This document shows positions 24,701-38,269 of a DNA stretch of 64,000 nucleotides, piece by piece. Below the pieces are notes generated by a model. That model made no database searches, was not told the origin of the DNA, and worked only from the letters and a program-made list of their open reading frames with translations. Every line of letters starts with the position of its first letter. The stretch's first letter is position 1. A program made the translations under genes and the position numbers. This DNA comes from Leptidea sinapis (Eukaryota > Arthropoda > Insecta > Lepidoptera > Pieridae): contig NC_066290.1 in the NCBI RefSeq assembly GCF_905404315.1, positions 9,113,453 through 9,177,452 of the forward strand. Direction: 5' to 3'.

Positions 24701-26563
24701 TCCATATTGCTTAAATCATAATTTTGTGCGGCGGCCATCTTCGATATCAAATATGATCCCAAAATCGTTCTCTGCACCCTCGACAACCTCTGTCACGGTA
24801 TCCATATTGCTGAAAACATAATTGTTTGCGGCAGCCCTCTTGGATATTAAATATGATCACAGAATTGTTCTCTGCACCCTCGAGAACCTCAGACACGATA
24901 TCCATATTGCTGAAAACATAATTGTGTGTGGCAGCCATCTTGAATTTCAAAAATGATCACAGAATTGTTCTCTGCACCCTCGAGAAACTCGGACACGATA
25001 TCCAGATTGCTGAAATCATAATTTTGTGCGGCGGCCATCTAGGATTTGATCCCAAAATTGTTGTATGCACCTTCGAGAACCTCGGACACGATATCCACAT
25101 TGCTGAAAACATAATTGTTTGCGGCAGCCCTCTTGGTTTTCAAAAATGATCACAGAATTGTTCTCTGCACCCTCGAGAACCTCGGAAACGATATCCATAT
25201 TGCTGAAATCATAATTTTGTGCGGTGGCCAACTAACTTTTCAAAAATGATCCCAAAATCGTTCTCTGCACCCTAGAGAACCTCGGACATGTTATCCATAT
25301 TGCTTAAATCATAATTTTGTGCGGCTGCCATCTTCGATATCAAATATGATCACAGAATTGTTCTCTGCACCCTCGACAACCTCGGACATGGTATCCATAT
25401 TGCTGAAAACATAATTTTGTGCGGTGGCCATTTTGGATTTGAAAAATGATCACCAAATCGTTCTCTGCACCCTCGAGAATCTAGGCCACGATATCCATAT
25501 TGATGAAATCATAATTTTGTGCGGCGGCCATCTTGGATTTGAAAAATGATCACAAAATCGATCTCAGCACCCTCGAGAACCTCTGATACGATACCCATAA
25601 TGTAGTTATCATACTTTTGAGCCGCGGCCATCTTGGATTTGAAAAATGATCACAAAATCGTTCTCTGCACCCTCGAGAACCTCGGACACGATATCCATAT
25701 TGCTGAAAGCATAATTGTGTGGGGCAGCCATCTTGAATTTCAAAAATGATCACAGAATTGTTCTCTGCACCCTCGAGAAACTCGGACACGATATCCATAT
25801 TGCTGAAATCATAATTTTGTGCGGCGGCCATCTAGGATTTGATCCCAAAATTGTTGTCTGCACCCTCGAGAACCTCGGACACGATACCCATATTGCTGAA
25901 AACATAATTGTTTTGGGCAGCGCTCTTGGATTTCAAAAATGATCACAGAATTGTTCTCTGCACCCTCGAGAACCTCGGACACGATATCCATATTGCTGAA
26001 AACATATTTGTGTGTGGCAGCCATCTTGAATTTCAAAAATGATCACAGAATTGTTCTCTGCACCCTCGAGAAACTCGGACACGATATCCATATTGCTTAA
26101 ATCATAATTTTGTGCGGTGGCCAACTTACTTTTCAAAAATGATCCAAAAATCTTTCTCTGCACCCTAGAGAACCTCGGACATGTTATCCATATTGCTTAA
26201 ATCATAATTTTGTGCGGCGTTCATCTTCGATATCAAATATGATCACAGAATTGTTCTCTGCACCCTCGACAACCTCGGACACGGTATCCATATTGCTGAA
26301 AACATAATTTTGTGCGGTGGCCATTTTGGATTTGAAAAATGATCACCAAATCGTTCTCTGCACCCTCGAGAACCTCTGATACGATACCCATAATGTAGTT
26401 ATCATACTTTTGAGCCGCGGCCATCTTGGATTTGAAAAATGATCACAAAATCGTTCTCTGCACCCTCGAGTACCTCGGACACGATATCCATATTGCTGAA
26501 AGCATAATTGTGTTAGGCAGCCATCTTGAATTTCAAAAATGATCACAGAATTGTTCTCTGCAC

Positions 26564-26580
26564 CTTCGAGAAACTCGGAC
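26564..26580 (+). other. CENP-B-box-like site
   Basis: Same eight-of-nine match as at 15,282, in the corresponding monomer of the large duplicated segment (offset 11,282 bp), so it is not independent evidence. Confidence 0.35.
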
Positions 26581-26779
26581 ACGATATCCATATTGCTGAC
26601 ATCATAATTTTGTGCGGCGGCCATCTGGGATTTGATCCCAAAATTGTTGTCTGCACCCTCGAGAACCTCGGACACGATATCCATATTGCTGAAAACATAA
26701 TTGTTTGCGGCAGCGCTCTTGGATTTCAAAAATGATCACAGAATTGTTCACTGCACCCTCGAGAACCTCGGACACGATA

Positions 26780-29700
26780 TCCATATTGCTGAAATCATAA
26801 TTTTGTGCGGTGGCCAACTTACTTTTCAAAAATGATCCCAAAATCGTTCTCTGCACCCTCGAGAACCTCGGACATGATATCCATATTGCTTAAATCATAA
26901 TTTTGTGCGGCGGCCATCTTCGATATCAAATATGATCACTGAGTTGTTCTCTGCACCCTCGAGAACCTCGGACACGATATCCATATTGCTGAAAACATAA
27001 TTTTGTGCGGTGGCCATTTTGGATTTGAAAAATGATCACCAAATCGTTCTCTGCACCCTCGAGAATCTAGGCCACGATATCCATATTGATGAAATCATAA
27101 TTTTGTGCGGCGGCCATCTAGGATATCAAATATGATCACAAAATAGTTCTTTGCTCCCTTTGGAACCTCGGACACCATAATGTTCTCATCAAAATTTGGT
27201 GCGGCGGTCATCTTGGATTTGAAAAATGTTCACCAAATCGTTCTCTGCACCCTCAAGAACCTCGGGTACGATATTCATATTGCTGAAATAATAATTTTGT
27301 GAGGCGGCCAACTTGGATTTCAAATATGATCACTAAATCGTTCTCTGCACCCATGAGAACCTCGGACACGATTTCCATATTGCTGATAACATAATTGTGT
27401 TTGGCAGCCATCTTGAATATCAAATATGATCACAGAATTGTTCTCTGCACCCTCGAGATCCTCGGACACGATATCCATATTGCTGAAATCATAATTTTGT
27501 GCGGCGGCCATCTAGGATTTGATCCCAAAATTGTTGTCTGCACCCTCGAGAACCTCGGACACGATATCCATATTGCTGAAATCATAGTTTTGTGCGGTGG
27601 CCAACTTACTTTTGAAAAATGATCCCAAAATCGTTCTCTGCACCCTCGAGAACCTCGGACATGATATTTATATTGCTTTAATCATAATTTTGTGCGGTGG
27701 CCATCTTCTATATCAAATATGATCTCAGAATTGTTCTCTGCACCCTTCAGAACCTCGGACACGATATCCATATTGCTGAAATCATAATTTTGTGCGGCGG
27801 CCATCTAGGATTTGATCCCAAAATTGTTGTCTGCACCCTCGAGAACCTCGGACACAATATCCATATTGCTGAAAACATAATTGTTTGCGGCAGCCCTCTT
27901 GGATTTCAATAATGATCACAGAATTGTTCTCTGCACCCTCGAGAACCTCGGACACGATATCCATATTTCTGAAATCATAATTTTGTGCGGTGGCCAACTT
28001 ACTTTTCAAAAATGATCCCAAAATCGTTCTCTGCACCCTCGAGAACCTCGGACATGATATCCATATTGCTTAAATCATAATTTTGTGCGGCGGCCATCTT
28101 CGATATCAAATATTATCACAGAATTGTTCTCTGCACCCTCGAGAACCTCGGACACGATATCCATATTGCTGAAAACATAATTGTGTGTGGCAGCCATCTT
28201 GAATTTCGAAAATGATCACAGAATTGTTCTCTGCACCCTCGAGAACCTCGGACACGATATCCATATTGCTGAAATCATAATTTTGTGCGGCGGCCATCTA
28301 GGATATCAAATATGATCACAAAATCGTTCTCTGCACCCTTGAGAACCTCGGACACGATACCCATAATGTTTTCATCATAATTTGGTGCGGCGGTCATATT
28401 GGATTTGAAAAATATTCACCAAATCGTTCTCTGCACCCTCGAGAACCTAGGATACGATACCCATAATCTAGTAATCAAACTTTTGAGCGGCGGCCATCTC
28501 GGATTTAATAATGATCCCAAAATTGTTTTCTGCACCCTCGAGAACCTCGGACACAATATCCATATTGCTGAAATCATAATTGCTTGCGGCAGCCCTCTTG
28601 GATTTCAAAAATGATCACAGAATTGTTCTCTGCACCCTCGAGAACCTCGGACACGATATCCATATTGCTAAAATCATAATTTTGTGCGGGGCCATCTTGA
28701 AAATCAAATATGATCACAAAATCGTTCTCTGCACCCTTGACAACCTCGGACACGATATGCATATTGCTGAAATCATAATTTTGTGCGGCGGCCATCTTGG
28801 ATATCAAATATGATCACAAAATCGTTCTCTGCACCCTTGAGAACATCGGACACGATATCCATATTGCTAAAATCATAATTTTGTGCGGCGGCCATCTTGG
28901 ATTTCAAATATGATCACAAAATCGTTCTCTGCTCCCTCGAGAACATCGAATTCGATACCCATAATGTTGTCATGATAATTTTGCGCGGCGGCCACATTGG
29001 TTTTCAAAAATGATCACAGAATTGTTCTCTGCCCCCTCGAGAACCTCGGACACGATATCCATATTGCTGAAATCATAATTTTGAGCGGCGGCCATCTTCG
29101 ATTTGGAAAATGATCAGAAAATCGTTCTCTGCACCCTCGGGAACCTCGGATACGATACCCATAATGTAGTTATCATAATTTTAAGCGGCGGCCATCTTGG
29201 ATTTAAAAAATGATCACAAAATCGTTCTGTGCACTCTCGAGAACCTCGGATAAGATACCCATATTTTTATGATCATAATCTTGCACGGCGGCCATCTTGG
29301 ATTTGAAAAATGATCACAAAAACGTTCTCAGCACCCTCTAGAAACTCGGATACGATACCCATAATGTAGTTATCATACTTTTGAGCGGCGGCCATCTTGG
29401 ATTTGAAAACTAATTACATAATCGTTCTCTGCACCCTCGAGAACCTCGGGTACGATATCCATAATGTAGTTATCATACTTTTGAGTGGCGGCCATCTTCG
29501 ATTTGAAAAATGATCACAAAATCATTCTCTGCATTCTCGAGAACCTCGGATACGATACCCAAATTTTTATGATCATAATCTTGCACGGCGGCCATCTCGG
29601 ATTTAAAAATGATCCCAAAATTATTTTCTGCATTCTAGAGAACCTCGGACACGATATCCATATTGCTGAAAACATAATTTTGTGCGGTGGCCATTTTGGA

Positions 29701-30240
29701 TTTGAAAAATGTTCACCAAATCGTTCTCTGCACCCTCGAGAATCTAGGCCACGATATCCATATTGATGAAATCGTAATTTTGTGCGGCAGCCATCTTGGA
29801 TTTGAAAAATGATCACAAAATCGATCTCAGCACCCTCGAGAACCTCTGATACGAAACCCATAATGTAGTTATCATACTTTTGAGCCGCGGCCTTCTTGGA
29901 TTTAAAAAATGATCACAAAATTGTTCTCTGCACCCTCGAGAATCTCGGATACGATACCAATAATGTTGTAATCAGAATTTTGTGCGGTGGCCAACTTACT
30001 TTTCAAAAAAGATCCTAAAATCGTTCTCTGCACCCTCGAGAACCTCGGACATGATATCCATATTGCTTAAATCATAATTTTGTGCGGCGGCCATCTTCGA
30101 TATCAAATATGATCACAAAATCGTTCTCTGCACCCATGAGAACCTCGGACACGATTTCCATATTGCTGAAATCATAATTGTTTGCGGCAGCCCTCTTGGA
30201 TATCAAAAATGATCACAGAATTTTTCTCTGCACCCTCGAG
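26780..30240 (+). repeat. 3.46-kb duplicated segment, copy 1
   Basis: This matches 32,523-35,982 at 5,743 bp, changing to 5,742 bp at a one-base deletion near 33,986 (CTCGAGACCTCGG). The pair differs by scattered substitutions only. Copy 1 reads GATATTTATATTGCTTT near 27,662, where copy 2 reads GATATCCATATTGCTTA. It ends where AGAATATCGG (30,238) is replaced in the other copy by AGAACCTCTG. Confidence 0.8.
27002..28081 (+). repeat. 1,080-bp higher-order unit, single copy
   Basis: This is a single copy of the unit found doubled at 15.7-17.9 and 19.7-21.7 kb, at offset 11,282 bp from A1. It carries private substitutions (GTTTGGCAGCC near 27,399, CTTTTGAAAAATG near 27,610, GATCTCAG near 27,721) and the A1-type CCTCGG marker. 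Confidence 0.8.
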
Positions 30241-30599
30241 AATATCGGACACGATATCCATATTGCTGAAAACATAATTGTGTGTGGCAGCCATCTTGAA
30301 TTTCAAAAATGATCACAGAATTGTTCTGTGCACCCTCGAGAACATCGGACATGTTATCCATATTGCTTAAATCATAATTTTGTGCGGCTGCCATCTTCGA
30401 TATCAAATATGATCACAGAATTGTTCTCTGCACCCTCGACAACCTCGGACACGGTATCCATATTGCTGAAAACATAATTTTGTGCGGTGGCCATTTTGGA
30501 TTTGAAAAATGATCACCAAATCGTTTTCTGCACCCTCGAGAATCTAGGCCACGATATCCATATTGATGAAATCATAATTTTGTGCGGCGGCCATCTAGG
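30241..30599 (+). repeat. Satellite monomers linking two duplicated blocks
   Basis: This holds about 3.5 ordinary monomers between the 3.46-kb block and the 1,065-bp duplicated block. The order resembles 25,290-25,500 (GGCTGCCATCTTCG followed by GACAACCTCGGACACGG). Nothing other than satellite is visible. Confidence 0.6.
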
Positions 30600-31664
30600 A
30601 TATCAAATATGATCACAGAGTTGTTCTCTGCACCCTCGAGAACCTCGGACACGATATCCATATTGCTGAAAACATAATTTTGTGCGGTGGCCATTTTGGA
30701 TTTGAAAAATGATCACCAAATCGTTCTCTGCACCCTCGAGAATCTAGGCCACGATATCCATATTGATGAAATCATAATTTTGTGCGGCGGCCATCTAGGA
30801 TATCAAATATGATCACAAAATCGTTCTTTGCTCCCTTGGGAACCTCGGACACCATAATGTTCTCATCAAAATTTGGTGCGGCGGTCATCTTGGATTTGAA
30901 AAATGTTCACCAAATCGTTCTCTGCACCCTCAAGAACCTCGGGTACGATATTCATATTGCTGAAATAATAATTTTGTGAGGCTGCCAACTTGGATTTCAA
31001 ATATGATCACTAAATCGTTCTCTGCACCCATGAGAACCTCGGACACGATTTCCATATTGCTGATAACATAATTGTGTGTGGCAGCCATCTTGAATATCAA
31101 ATATGATCACAGAATTGTTCTCTGCACCCTCGAGATCCTCGGACACGATATCCATATTGCTGAAATCATAATTTTGTGCGGCGGCCATCTAGGATTTGAT
31201 CCCAAAATTGTTGTCTGCACCCTCGAGAACCTCGGACACGATATCCATATTGCTGAAATCATAGTTTTGTGCGGTGGCCAACTTACTTTTCAAAAAAGAT
31301 CCCAAAATCGTTCTCTGCACCCTCGAGAACCTCGGACATGATATCCATATTGCTTAAATCATAATTTTGTGCGGCGGCCATCTTCGATATCAAATATGAT
31401 CACAGAATTGTTCTCTGCACCCTCCAGAACCTCGGACACGATATCCATATTGCTGAAATCATAATTTTGTGCGGCGGCCATCTAGGATTTGATCCCAAAA
31501 TTGTTGTCTGCACCCTCGAGAACCTCGGACACGATATCCATATTGCTGAAAACATAATTGTTTGCGGCAGCCCTCTTGGATTTCAATAATGATCACAGAA
31601 TTGTTCTCTGCACCCTCGAGAACCTCGGACACGATATCCATATTTCTGAAATCATTATTTTGTG
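30600..31664 (+). repeat. 1,065-bp duplicated block, copy 1
   Basis: This is nearly identical to 32,666-33,731 at a 2,066-bp offset. Both have GATCACAGAGTTG at the start, GAGGCTGCCAACTTGG internally and CATTATTTTGTGCGG at the end. It is a diverged form of the 1,080-bp unit. The copies part in GTGCGG, followed by CGGCCATCTAGG here and TGGCCAACTTAC in copy 2. Confidence 0.85.
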
Positions 31665-32535
31665 CGGCGGCCATCTAGGATTTGATCCCAAAATTGTTGT
31701 CTGCACCCTCGAGAACCTCGGACACGATACCCATATTGCTGAAAACATAATTGTTTTGGGCAGCGCTCTTGGATTTCAAAAATGATCACAGAATTGTTCT
31801 CTGCACCCTCGAGAACCTCGGACACGATATCCATATTGCTGAAAACATATTTGTGTGTGGCAGCCATCTTGAATTTCAAAAATGATCACAGAATTGTTCT
31901 CTGCACCCTCGAGAAACTCGGACACGATATCCATATTGCTGAAATCATAATTTTGTGCGGCGGCCATCTAGGATTTGATCCCAAAATTGTTGTCTGCACC
32001 CTCGAGAACCTCGGACACGATATCCATATTGCTGACAACATAATTGTTTGCGGCAGCCCTCTTGGATTTCAAAAATGATCACAGAATTGTTCTCTGCACC
32101 CTCGAGAACATCGGACACGATATCCATATTGCTTAAATCATAATTTTGTGCGGTGGCCAACTTACTTTTCAAAAATGATCCCAAAATCTTTCTCTGCACC
32201 CTAGAGAACCTCGGACATGTTATCCATATTGCTTAAATCATAATTTTGTGCGGCGGCTATCTTCGATATCAAATATGATCACAGAATTGTTCTCTGCACC
32301 CTCGACAACCTCGGACACGGTATCCATATTGCTGAAAACATAATTTTGTGCGGTGGCCATTTTGGATTTGAAAAATGATCACCAAATCGTTCTCTGCACC
32401 CTCGAGAACCTCTGATACGATACCCATAATGTAGTTATCATACTTTTGAGCCGCGGCCATCTTGGATTTGAAAAATGATCACAAAATCGTTCTCTGCACA
32501 CTCGAGAACCTCGGACACGATATCCATATTGCTGA
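31665..32535 (+). repeat. Block matching 14.35-15.22 kb, between the two 1,065-bp copies
   Basis: This matches 14,347-15,217 at an offset of 17,318 bp, including the GTTTTGGGCAGCGCTC monomer, GCTGACAACATAATTG and GAACATCGGACACG. It lies between the two 1,065-bp copies. The right end reads GCTGACATCATAATTTTG and passes into the GTGGCCAACTTAC type, a mosaic join. Confidence 0.8.
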
Positions 32536-35500
32536 CATCATAATTTTGTGCGGTGGCCAACTTACTTTTCAAAAATGATCCCAAAATCGTTCTCTGCACC
32601 CTCGAGAACCTCGGACATGATATCCATATTGCTTAAATCATAATTTTGTGCGGCGGCCATCTTCGATATCAAATATGATCACAGAGTTGTTCTCTGCACC
32701 CTCGAGAACCTCGGACACGATATCCATATTGCTGAAAACATAATTTTGTGCGGTGGCCATTTTGGATTTGAAAAATGATCACCAAATCGTTCTCTGCACC
32801 CTCGAGAATCTAGGCCACGATATCCATATTGATGAAATCATAATTTTGTGCGGCGGCCATCTAGGATATCAAATATGATCACAAAATCGTTCTTTGCTCC
32901 CTTGGGAACCTCGGACACCATAATGTTCTCATCAAAATTTGGTGCGGCGGTCATCTTGGATTTGAAAAATGTTCACCAAATCGTTCTCTGCACCCTCAAG
33001 AACCTCGGGTACGATATTCATATTGCTGAAATAATAATTTTGTGAGGCTGCCAACTTGGATTTCAAATATGATCACTAAATCGTTCTCTGCACCCATGAG
33101 AACCTCGGACACGATTTCCATATTGCTGATAACATAATTGTGTGTGGCAGCCATCTTGAATATCAAATATGATCACAGAATTGTTCTCTGCACCCTCGAG
33201 ATCCTCGGACACGATATCCATATTGCTGAAATCATAATTTTGTGCGGCGGCCATCTAGGATTTGATCCCAAAATTGTTGTCTGCACCCTCGAGAACCTCG
33301 GACACGATATCCATATTGCTGAAATCATAGTTTTGTGCGGTGGCCAACTTACTTTTCAAAAAAGATCCCAAAATCGTTCTCTGCACCCTCGAGAACCTCG
33401 GACATGATATCCATATTGCTTAAATCATAATTTTGTGCGGCGGCCATCTTCGATATCAAATATGATCACAGAATTGTTCTCTGCACCCTCCAGAACCTCG
33501 GACACGATATCCATATTGCTGAAATCATAATTTTGTGCGGCGGCCATCTAGGATTTGATCCCAAAATTGTTGTCTGCACCCTCGAGAACCTCGGACACGA
33601 TATCCATATTGCTGAAAACATAATTGTTTGCGGCAGCCCTCTTGGATTTCAATAATGATCACAGAATTGTTCTCTGCACCCTCGAGAACCTCGGACACGA
33701 TATCCATATTTCTGAAATCATTATTTTGTGCGGTGGCCAACTTACTTTTCAAAAATGATCCCAAAATCGTTCTCTGCACCCTCGAGAACCTCGGACATGA
33801 TATCCATATTGCTTAAATCATAATTTTGTGCGGCGGCCATCTTCGATATCAAATATTATCACAGAATTGTTCTCTGCACCCTCGAGAACCTCGGACACGA
33901 TATCCATATTGCTGAAAACATAATTGTGTGTGGCAGCCATCTTGAATTTCGAAAATGATCACAGAATTGTTCTCTGCACCCTCGAGACCTCGGACACGAT
34001 ATCCATATTGCTGAAATCATAATTTTGTGCGGCGGCCATCTAGGATATCAAATATGATCACAAAATCGTTCTCTGCACCCTTGAGAACCTCGGACACGAT
34101 ACCCATAATGTTTTCATCATAATTTGGTGCGGCGGTCATATTGGATTTGAAAAATATTCACCAAATCGTTCTCTGCACCCTCGAGAACCTAGGATACGAT
34201 ACCCATAATCTAGTAATCAAACTTTTGAGCGGCGGCCATCTCGGATTTAATAATGATCCCAAAATTGTTTTCTGCACCCTCGAGAACCTCGGACACAATA
34301 TCCATATTGCTGAAATCATAATTGCTTGCGGCAGACCTCTTGGATTTCAAAAATGATCACAGAATTGTTCTCTGCACCCTCGAGAACCTCGGACACGATA
34401 TCCATATTGCTAAAATCATAATTTTGTGCGGGGCCATCTTGGATATCAAATATGATCACAAAATCGTTCTCTGCACCCTTGACAACCTCGGACACGATAT
34501 GCATATTGCTGAAATCATAATTTTGTGCGGCGGCCATCTTGGATATCAAATATGATCACAAAATCGTTCTCTGCACCCTTGAGAACATCGGACACGATAT
34601 CCATATTGCTAAAATCATAATTTTGTGCGGCGGCCATCTTGGATTTCAAATATGATCACAAAATCGTTCTCTGCACCCTCGAGAACATCGAATTCGATAC
34701 CCATAATGTTGTCATGATAATTTTGCGCGGCGGCCACATTGGTTTTCAAAAATGATCACAGAATTGTTCTCTGCCCCCTCGAGAACCTCGGACACGATAT
34801 CCATATTGCTGAAATCATAATTTTGCGCGGCGGCCATCTTCGATTTGGAAAATGATCAGAAAATCGTTCTCTGCACCCTCGGGAACCTCGGATACGATAC
34901 CCATAATGTAGTTATCATAATTTTAAGCGGCGGCCATCTTGGATTTAAAAAATGATCACAAAATCGTTCTGTGCACTCTCGAGAACCTCGGATAAGATAC
35001 CCATATTTTTATGATCATAATCTTGCACGGCGGCCATCTTGGATTTGAAAAATGATCACAAAAACGTTCTCAGCACCCTCTAGAAACTCGGATACGATAC
35101 CCATAATGTAGTTATCATACTTTTGAGCGGCGGCCATCTTGGATTTGAAAACTAATTACATAATCGTTCTCTGCACCCTCGAGAACCTCGGGTACGATAT
35201 CCATAATGTAGTTAACATACTTTTGAGTGGCGGCCATCTTCGATTTGAAAAATGATCACAAAATCATTCTCTGCATTCTCGAGAACCTCGGATACGATAC
35301 CCAAATTTTTATGATCATAATCTTGCACGGCGGCCATCTCGGATTTAAAAATGATCCCAAAATTATTTTCTGCATTCTAGAGAACCTCGGACACGATATC
35401 CATAGTGCTGAAAACATAATTTTGTGCGGTGGCCATTTTGGATTTGAAAAATGTTCACCAAATCGTTCTCTGCACCCTCGAGAATCTAGGCCACGATATC

Positions 35501-35982
35501 CATATTGATGAAATCGTAATTTTGTGCGGCGGCCATCTTGGATTTGAAAAATGATCACAAAATCGATCTCAGCACCCTCGAGAACCTCTGATACGAAACC
35601 CATAATGTAGTTATCATACTTTTGAGCCGCGGCCTTCTTGGATTTAAAAAATGATCACAAAATTGTTCTCTGCACCCTCGAGAATCTCGGATACGATACC
35701 AATAATGTTGTAATCAGAATTTTGTGTGGTGGCCAACTTACTTATCAAAAAAGATCCCAAAATCGTTCTCTGCACCCTCGAGAACCTCGGACATGATATC
35801 CATATTGCTTAAATCATAATTTTGTGCGGCGGCCATCTTCGATATCAAATATGATCACAAAATCGTTCTCTGCACCCATGAGAACCTCGGACACGATTTC
35901 CATATTGCTGAAATAATAATTGTTTGCGGCAGCCCTCTTGTATATCAAAAATGATCACAGAATTTTTCTCTGCACCCTCGAG
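32523..35982 (+). repeat. 3.46-kb duplicated segment, copy 2
   Basis: This is the partner of 26,780-30,240. It includes a copy of the 1,080-bp unit type (from about 32,744) and the landmark GCATTCTCGAGAACC at 35,273. At the right end the order switches to the CTTGTTACCAAATTTTTGAGC type characteristic of 36-39 kb. Confidence 0.8.
32666..33731 (+). repeat. 1,065-bp duplicated block, copy 2
   Basis: This is the second copy of 30,600-31,664 and also part of the 3.46-kb segment at 32,523-35,982, so two separate duplications overlap here. By eye it differs from copy 1 at very few positions. Confidence 0.85.
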
Positions 35983-38269
35983 AACCTCTGATACGATACC
36001 CATAATCTTGTTACCAAATTTTTGAGCGGCGGCCATCTCGGATTTAATAATGATCCCAAAATTGTTTTCTGCACCCTCGAGAACCTCGGACACGATATCC
36101 ATATTGCTGAAAACATAATTGCTTGCGGCAGCCCTCTTGGATTTCAAAAATGATCACAGAATTGTTCTCTGCACCCTCGAGAACCTCGGACACGATATCC
36201 ATATTGCTGAAATCATAATTTTGTGCGGTGGCCAACTTACTTTTCAAAAATGATCCCAAAATCGTTCTCTGCACCCTTGAGAACCTCGGGTACGATATCC
36301 ATATTGCTGAAATCATAATTTTGTGCGGCGGCCAACTTGGATTTCAAATATGAACACTAAATCGTTCTCTGCACCCTGGAGAACCTCGAATACAATACCC
36401 ATAATGTTGTCATCATAATTTTGAGCGGCGGCCATCTTGGATTTGAAAAATGATCACAAAATCGTTCTCAGCACCCTTGAGAACCTCGAATACGATACCC
36501 ATAATGTAGTTATCATACTTTTGAGCCGCGGCAATCTTGGATTTGAAAAATGATCACTAAATCGTTCTCTGCACCCTCGAGAACCTCTGATACGATACCC
36601 ATAATCTAGTTACCAAATTTTTGAGCGGCGGCCATCTCGGATTTAATAATGATCCCAAAATTGTTTTCTGCACCCTCGAGAACCTCGGACACGAAATCCA
36701 TATTGCGGAAAACATAATTGCTTGCGGCAGCCCTCTTGGATTTCAAAAATGATCACAGAATTGTTCTCTGCACCCTCGAGAACCTCGGACACGATATCCA
36801 TATTGCTGAAATCATAATTTTGTGCGGTGGCCAACTTACTTTTTAAAAATTATCCCAAAATCGTTCTCTGCACCCTCGACAACCTCGGTCACGGTATCCA
36901 TATTGCTGAAAACATAATTGTTTGCGGCAGCCCTCTTGGATATTAAATATGATCACAGAATTGTTCTCTGCACCCTCGAGAACCTCAGACACGATATCCA
37001 TATTGCTGAAAACATAATTGTGTGTGGCAGCCCTCTTGGATTTCAAAAATGATCACAGAATTGTTCTCTGCACCCTCGAGAACCTCGGACACGATATCCA
37101 TATTGCTGAAATCATAATTTTGTGCGGTGGCCAACTAACTTTTCAAAAATGATCCCAAAATCGTTCTCTGCACCCTAGAGAACCTCGGACATGTTATCCA
37201 TATTGCTTATATCATAATTTTGTGCGGCTGCCATCTTCGATATCAAATATGATCACAGAATTGTTCTCTGCACCCTCGACAACCTCGGACACGGTATCCA
37301 TATTGCTGAAAACATAATTTTGTACGGTGGCCATTTTGGATTTGAAAAATGATCACCAAATCGTTCTCTGCACCCTCGAGAATCTAGGCCACGATATCCA
37401 TATTGATGAAATCATAATTTTGTGCGGCGGCCATCTTGGATTTGAAAAATGATCACAAAATCGATCTCAGCACCCTCGAGAACCTCTGATACGATACCCA
37501 TAATGTAGTTATCATACTTTTGAGCCGCGGCCATCTTGGATTTGAAAAATGATCACAAAATCGTTCTCTGCACCCTCGAGAACCTCGGACACGATATCCA
37601 TATTGCTGAAAGCATAATTGTGTGGGGCAGCCATCTTGAATTTCAAAAACGATACCCATAATGTAGTTTTCATGCTTTTGAACGGCGGTCATCTCGGATT
37701 TAAAAATGATCACAAAATCGTTCTCAGCACCCTTGAGAACCTCGAATACGATACCCATAATGTAGTTATCATACTTTTGAGCCGCGGCAATCTTGGATTT
37801 GAAAAATGATCACTAAATCGTTCTCTGCACCCTCGAGAACCTCTGATACGATACCCATAATCTTGTTACCAAATTTTTGAGCGGCGGCCATCTCGGTTTT
37901 AATAATGATCCCAAAATTGTTTTCTGCACCCTCGAGAACCTCGGACACGATATCCATATTGCTGAAAACATAATTGCTTGCGGCAGCCCTCTTGGATTTC
38001 AAAAATGATCACAGAATTGTTCTCTGCACCCTCGAGAACCTCGGACACGATATCCATATTGCTGAAATCATAATTTTGTGCGGTGGCCAACTTACTTTTC
38101 AAAAATTATCCCAAAATCGTTCTCTGCACCCTCGAGAACCTCAGACATGATATCCATATTGCTTAAATCATAATTTAGTGCGGCGACCATCTTCGATATC
38201 AAATATGATCCCAAAATCGTTCTCTGCACCCTCGACAACCTCGGTCACGGTATCCATATTGCTGAAAAC
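35983..38269 (+). repeat. Mosaic of short related blocks
   Basis: Short matches with different offsets follow each other: 36,006-36,240 with 37,861-38,095 (1,855 bp), 36,540-36,890 with 39,292-39,642 (2,752 bp), and 37,130-37,610 with 13.45-13.94 and 25.2-25.7 kb types. It includes a shortened monomer interval at 37,551-37,707. The order is not repeated as a whole elsewhere in the window. No unique DNA is seen. Confidence 0.65.
37551..37707 (+). repeat. Two monomers compressed to 157 bp by an internal deletion
   Basis: The GATCAC boundaries at 37,551 and 37,708 are 157 bp apart instead of about 200. At 37,649 the end of one monomer (GAATTTCAAAAA) joins CGATACCCATAATG, deleting the GATC, CTCGAG and dyad portion of the next unit. 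The sequence after the join (GTAGTTTTCATGC) matches 39,152. Confidence 0.8.

Larger units (their letters stand above)
22447..28800 (+). repeat. Large duplicated segment, copy 2 (~6.4 kb)
   Basis: This is the partner of 10,380-18,600, shorter because it has one 1,080-bp unit (27,002-28,081) instead of two. It also lacks the 293-bp duplication, a 193-bp pair of monomers near 26,090 and about 399 bp near 24,085. The left edge lies inside the second half of the 3.96-kb tandem duplication, so the two large events overlap. Confidence 0.8.
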
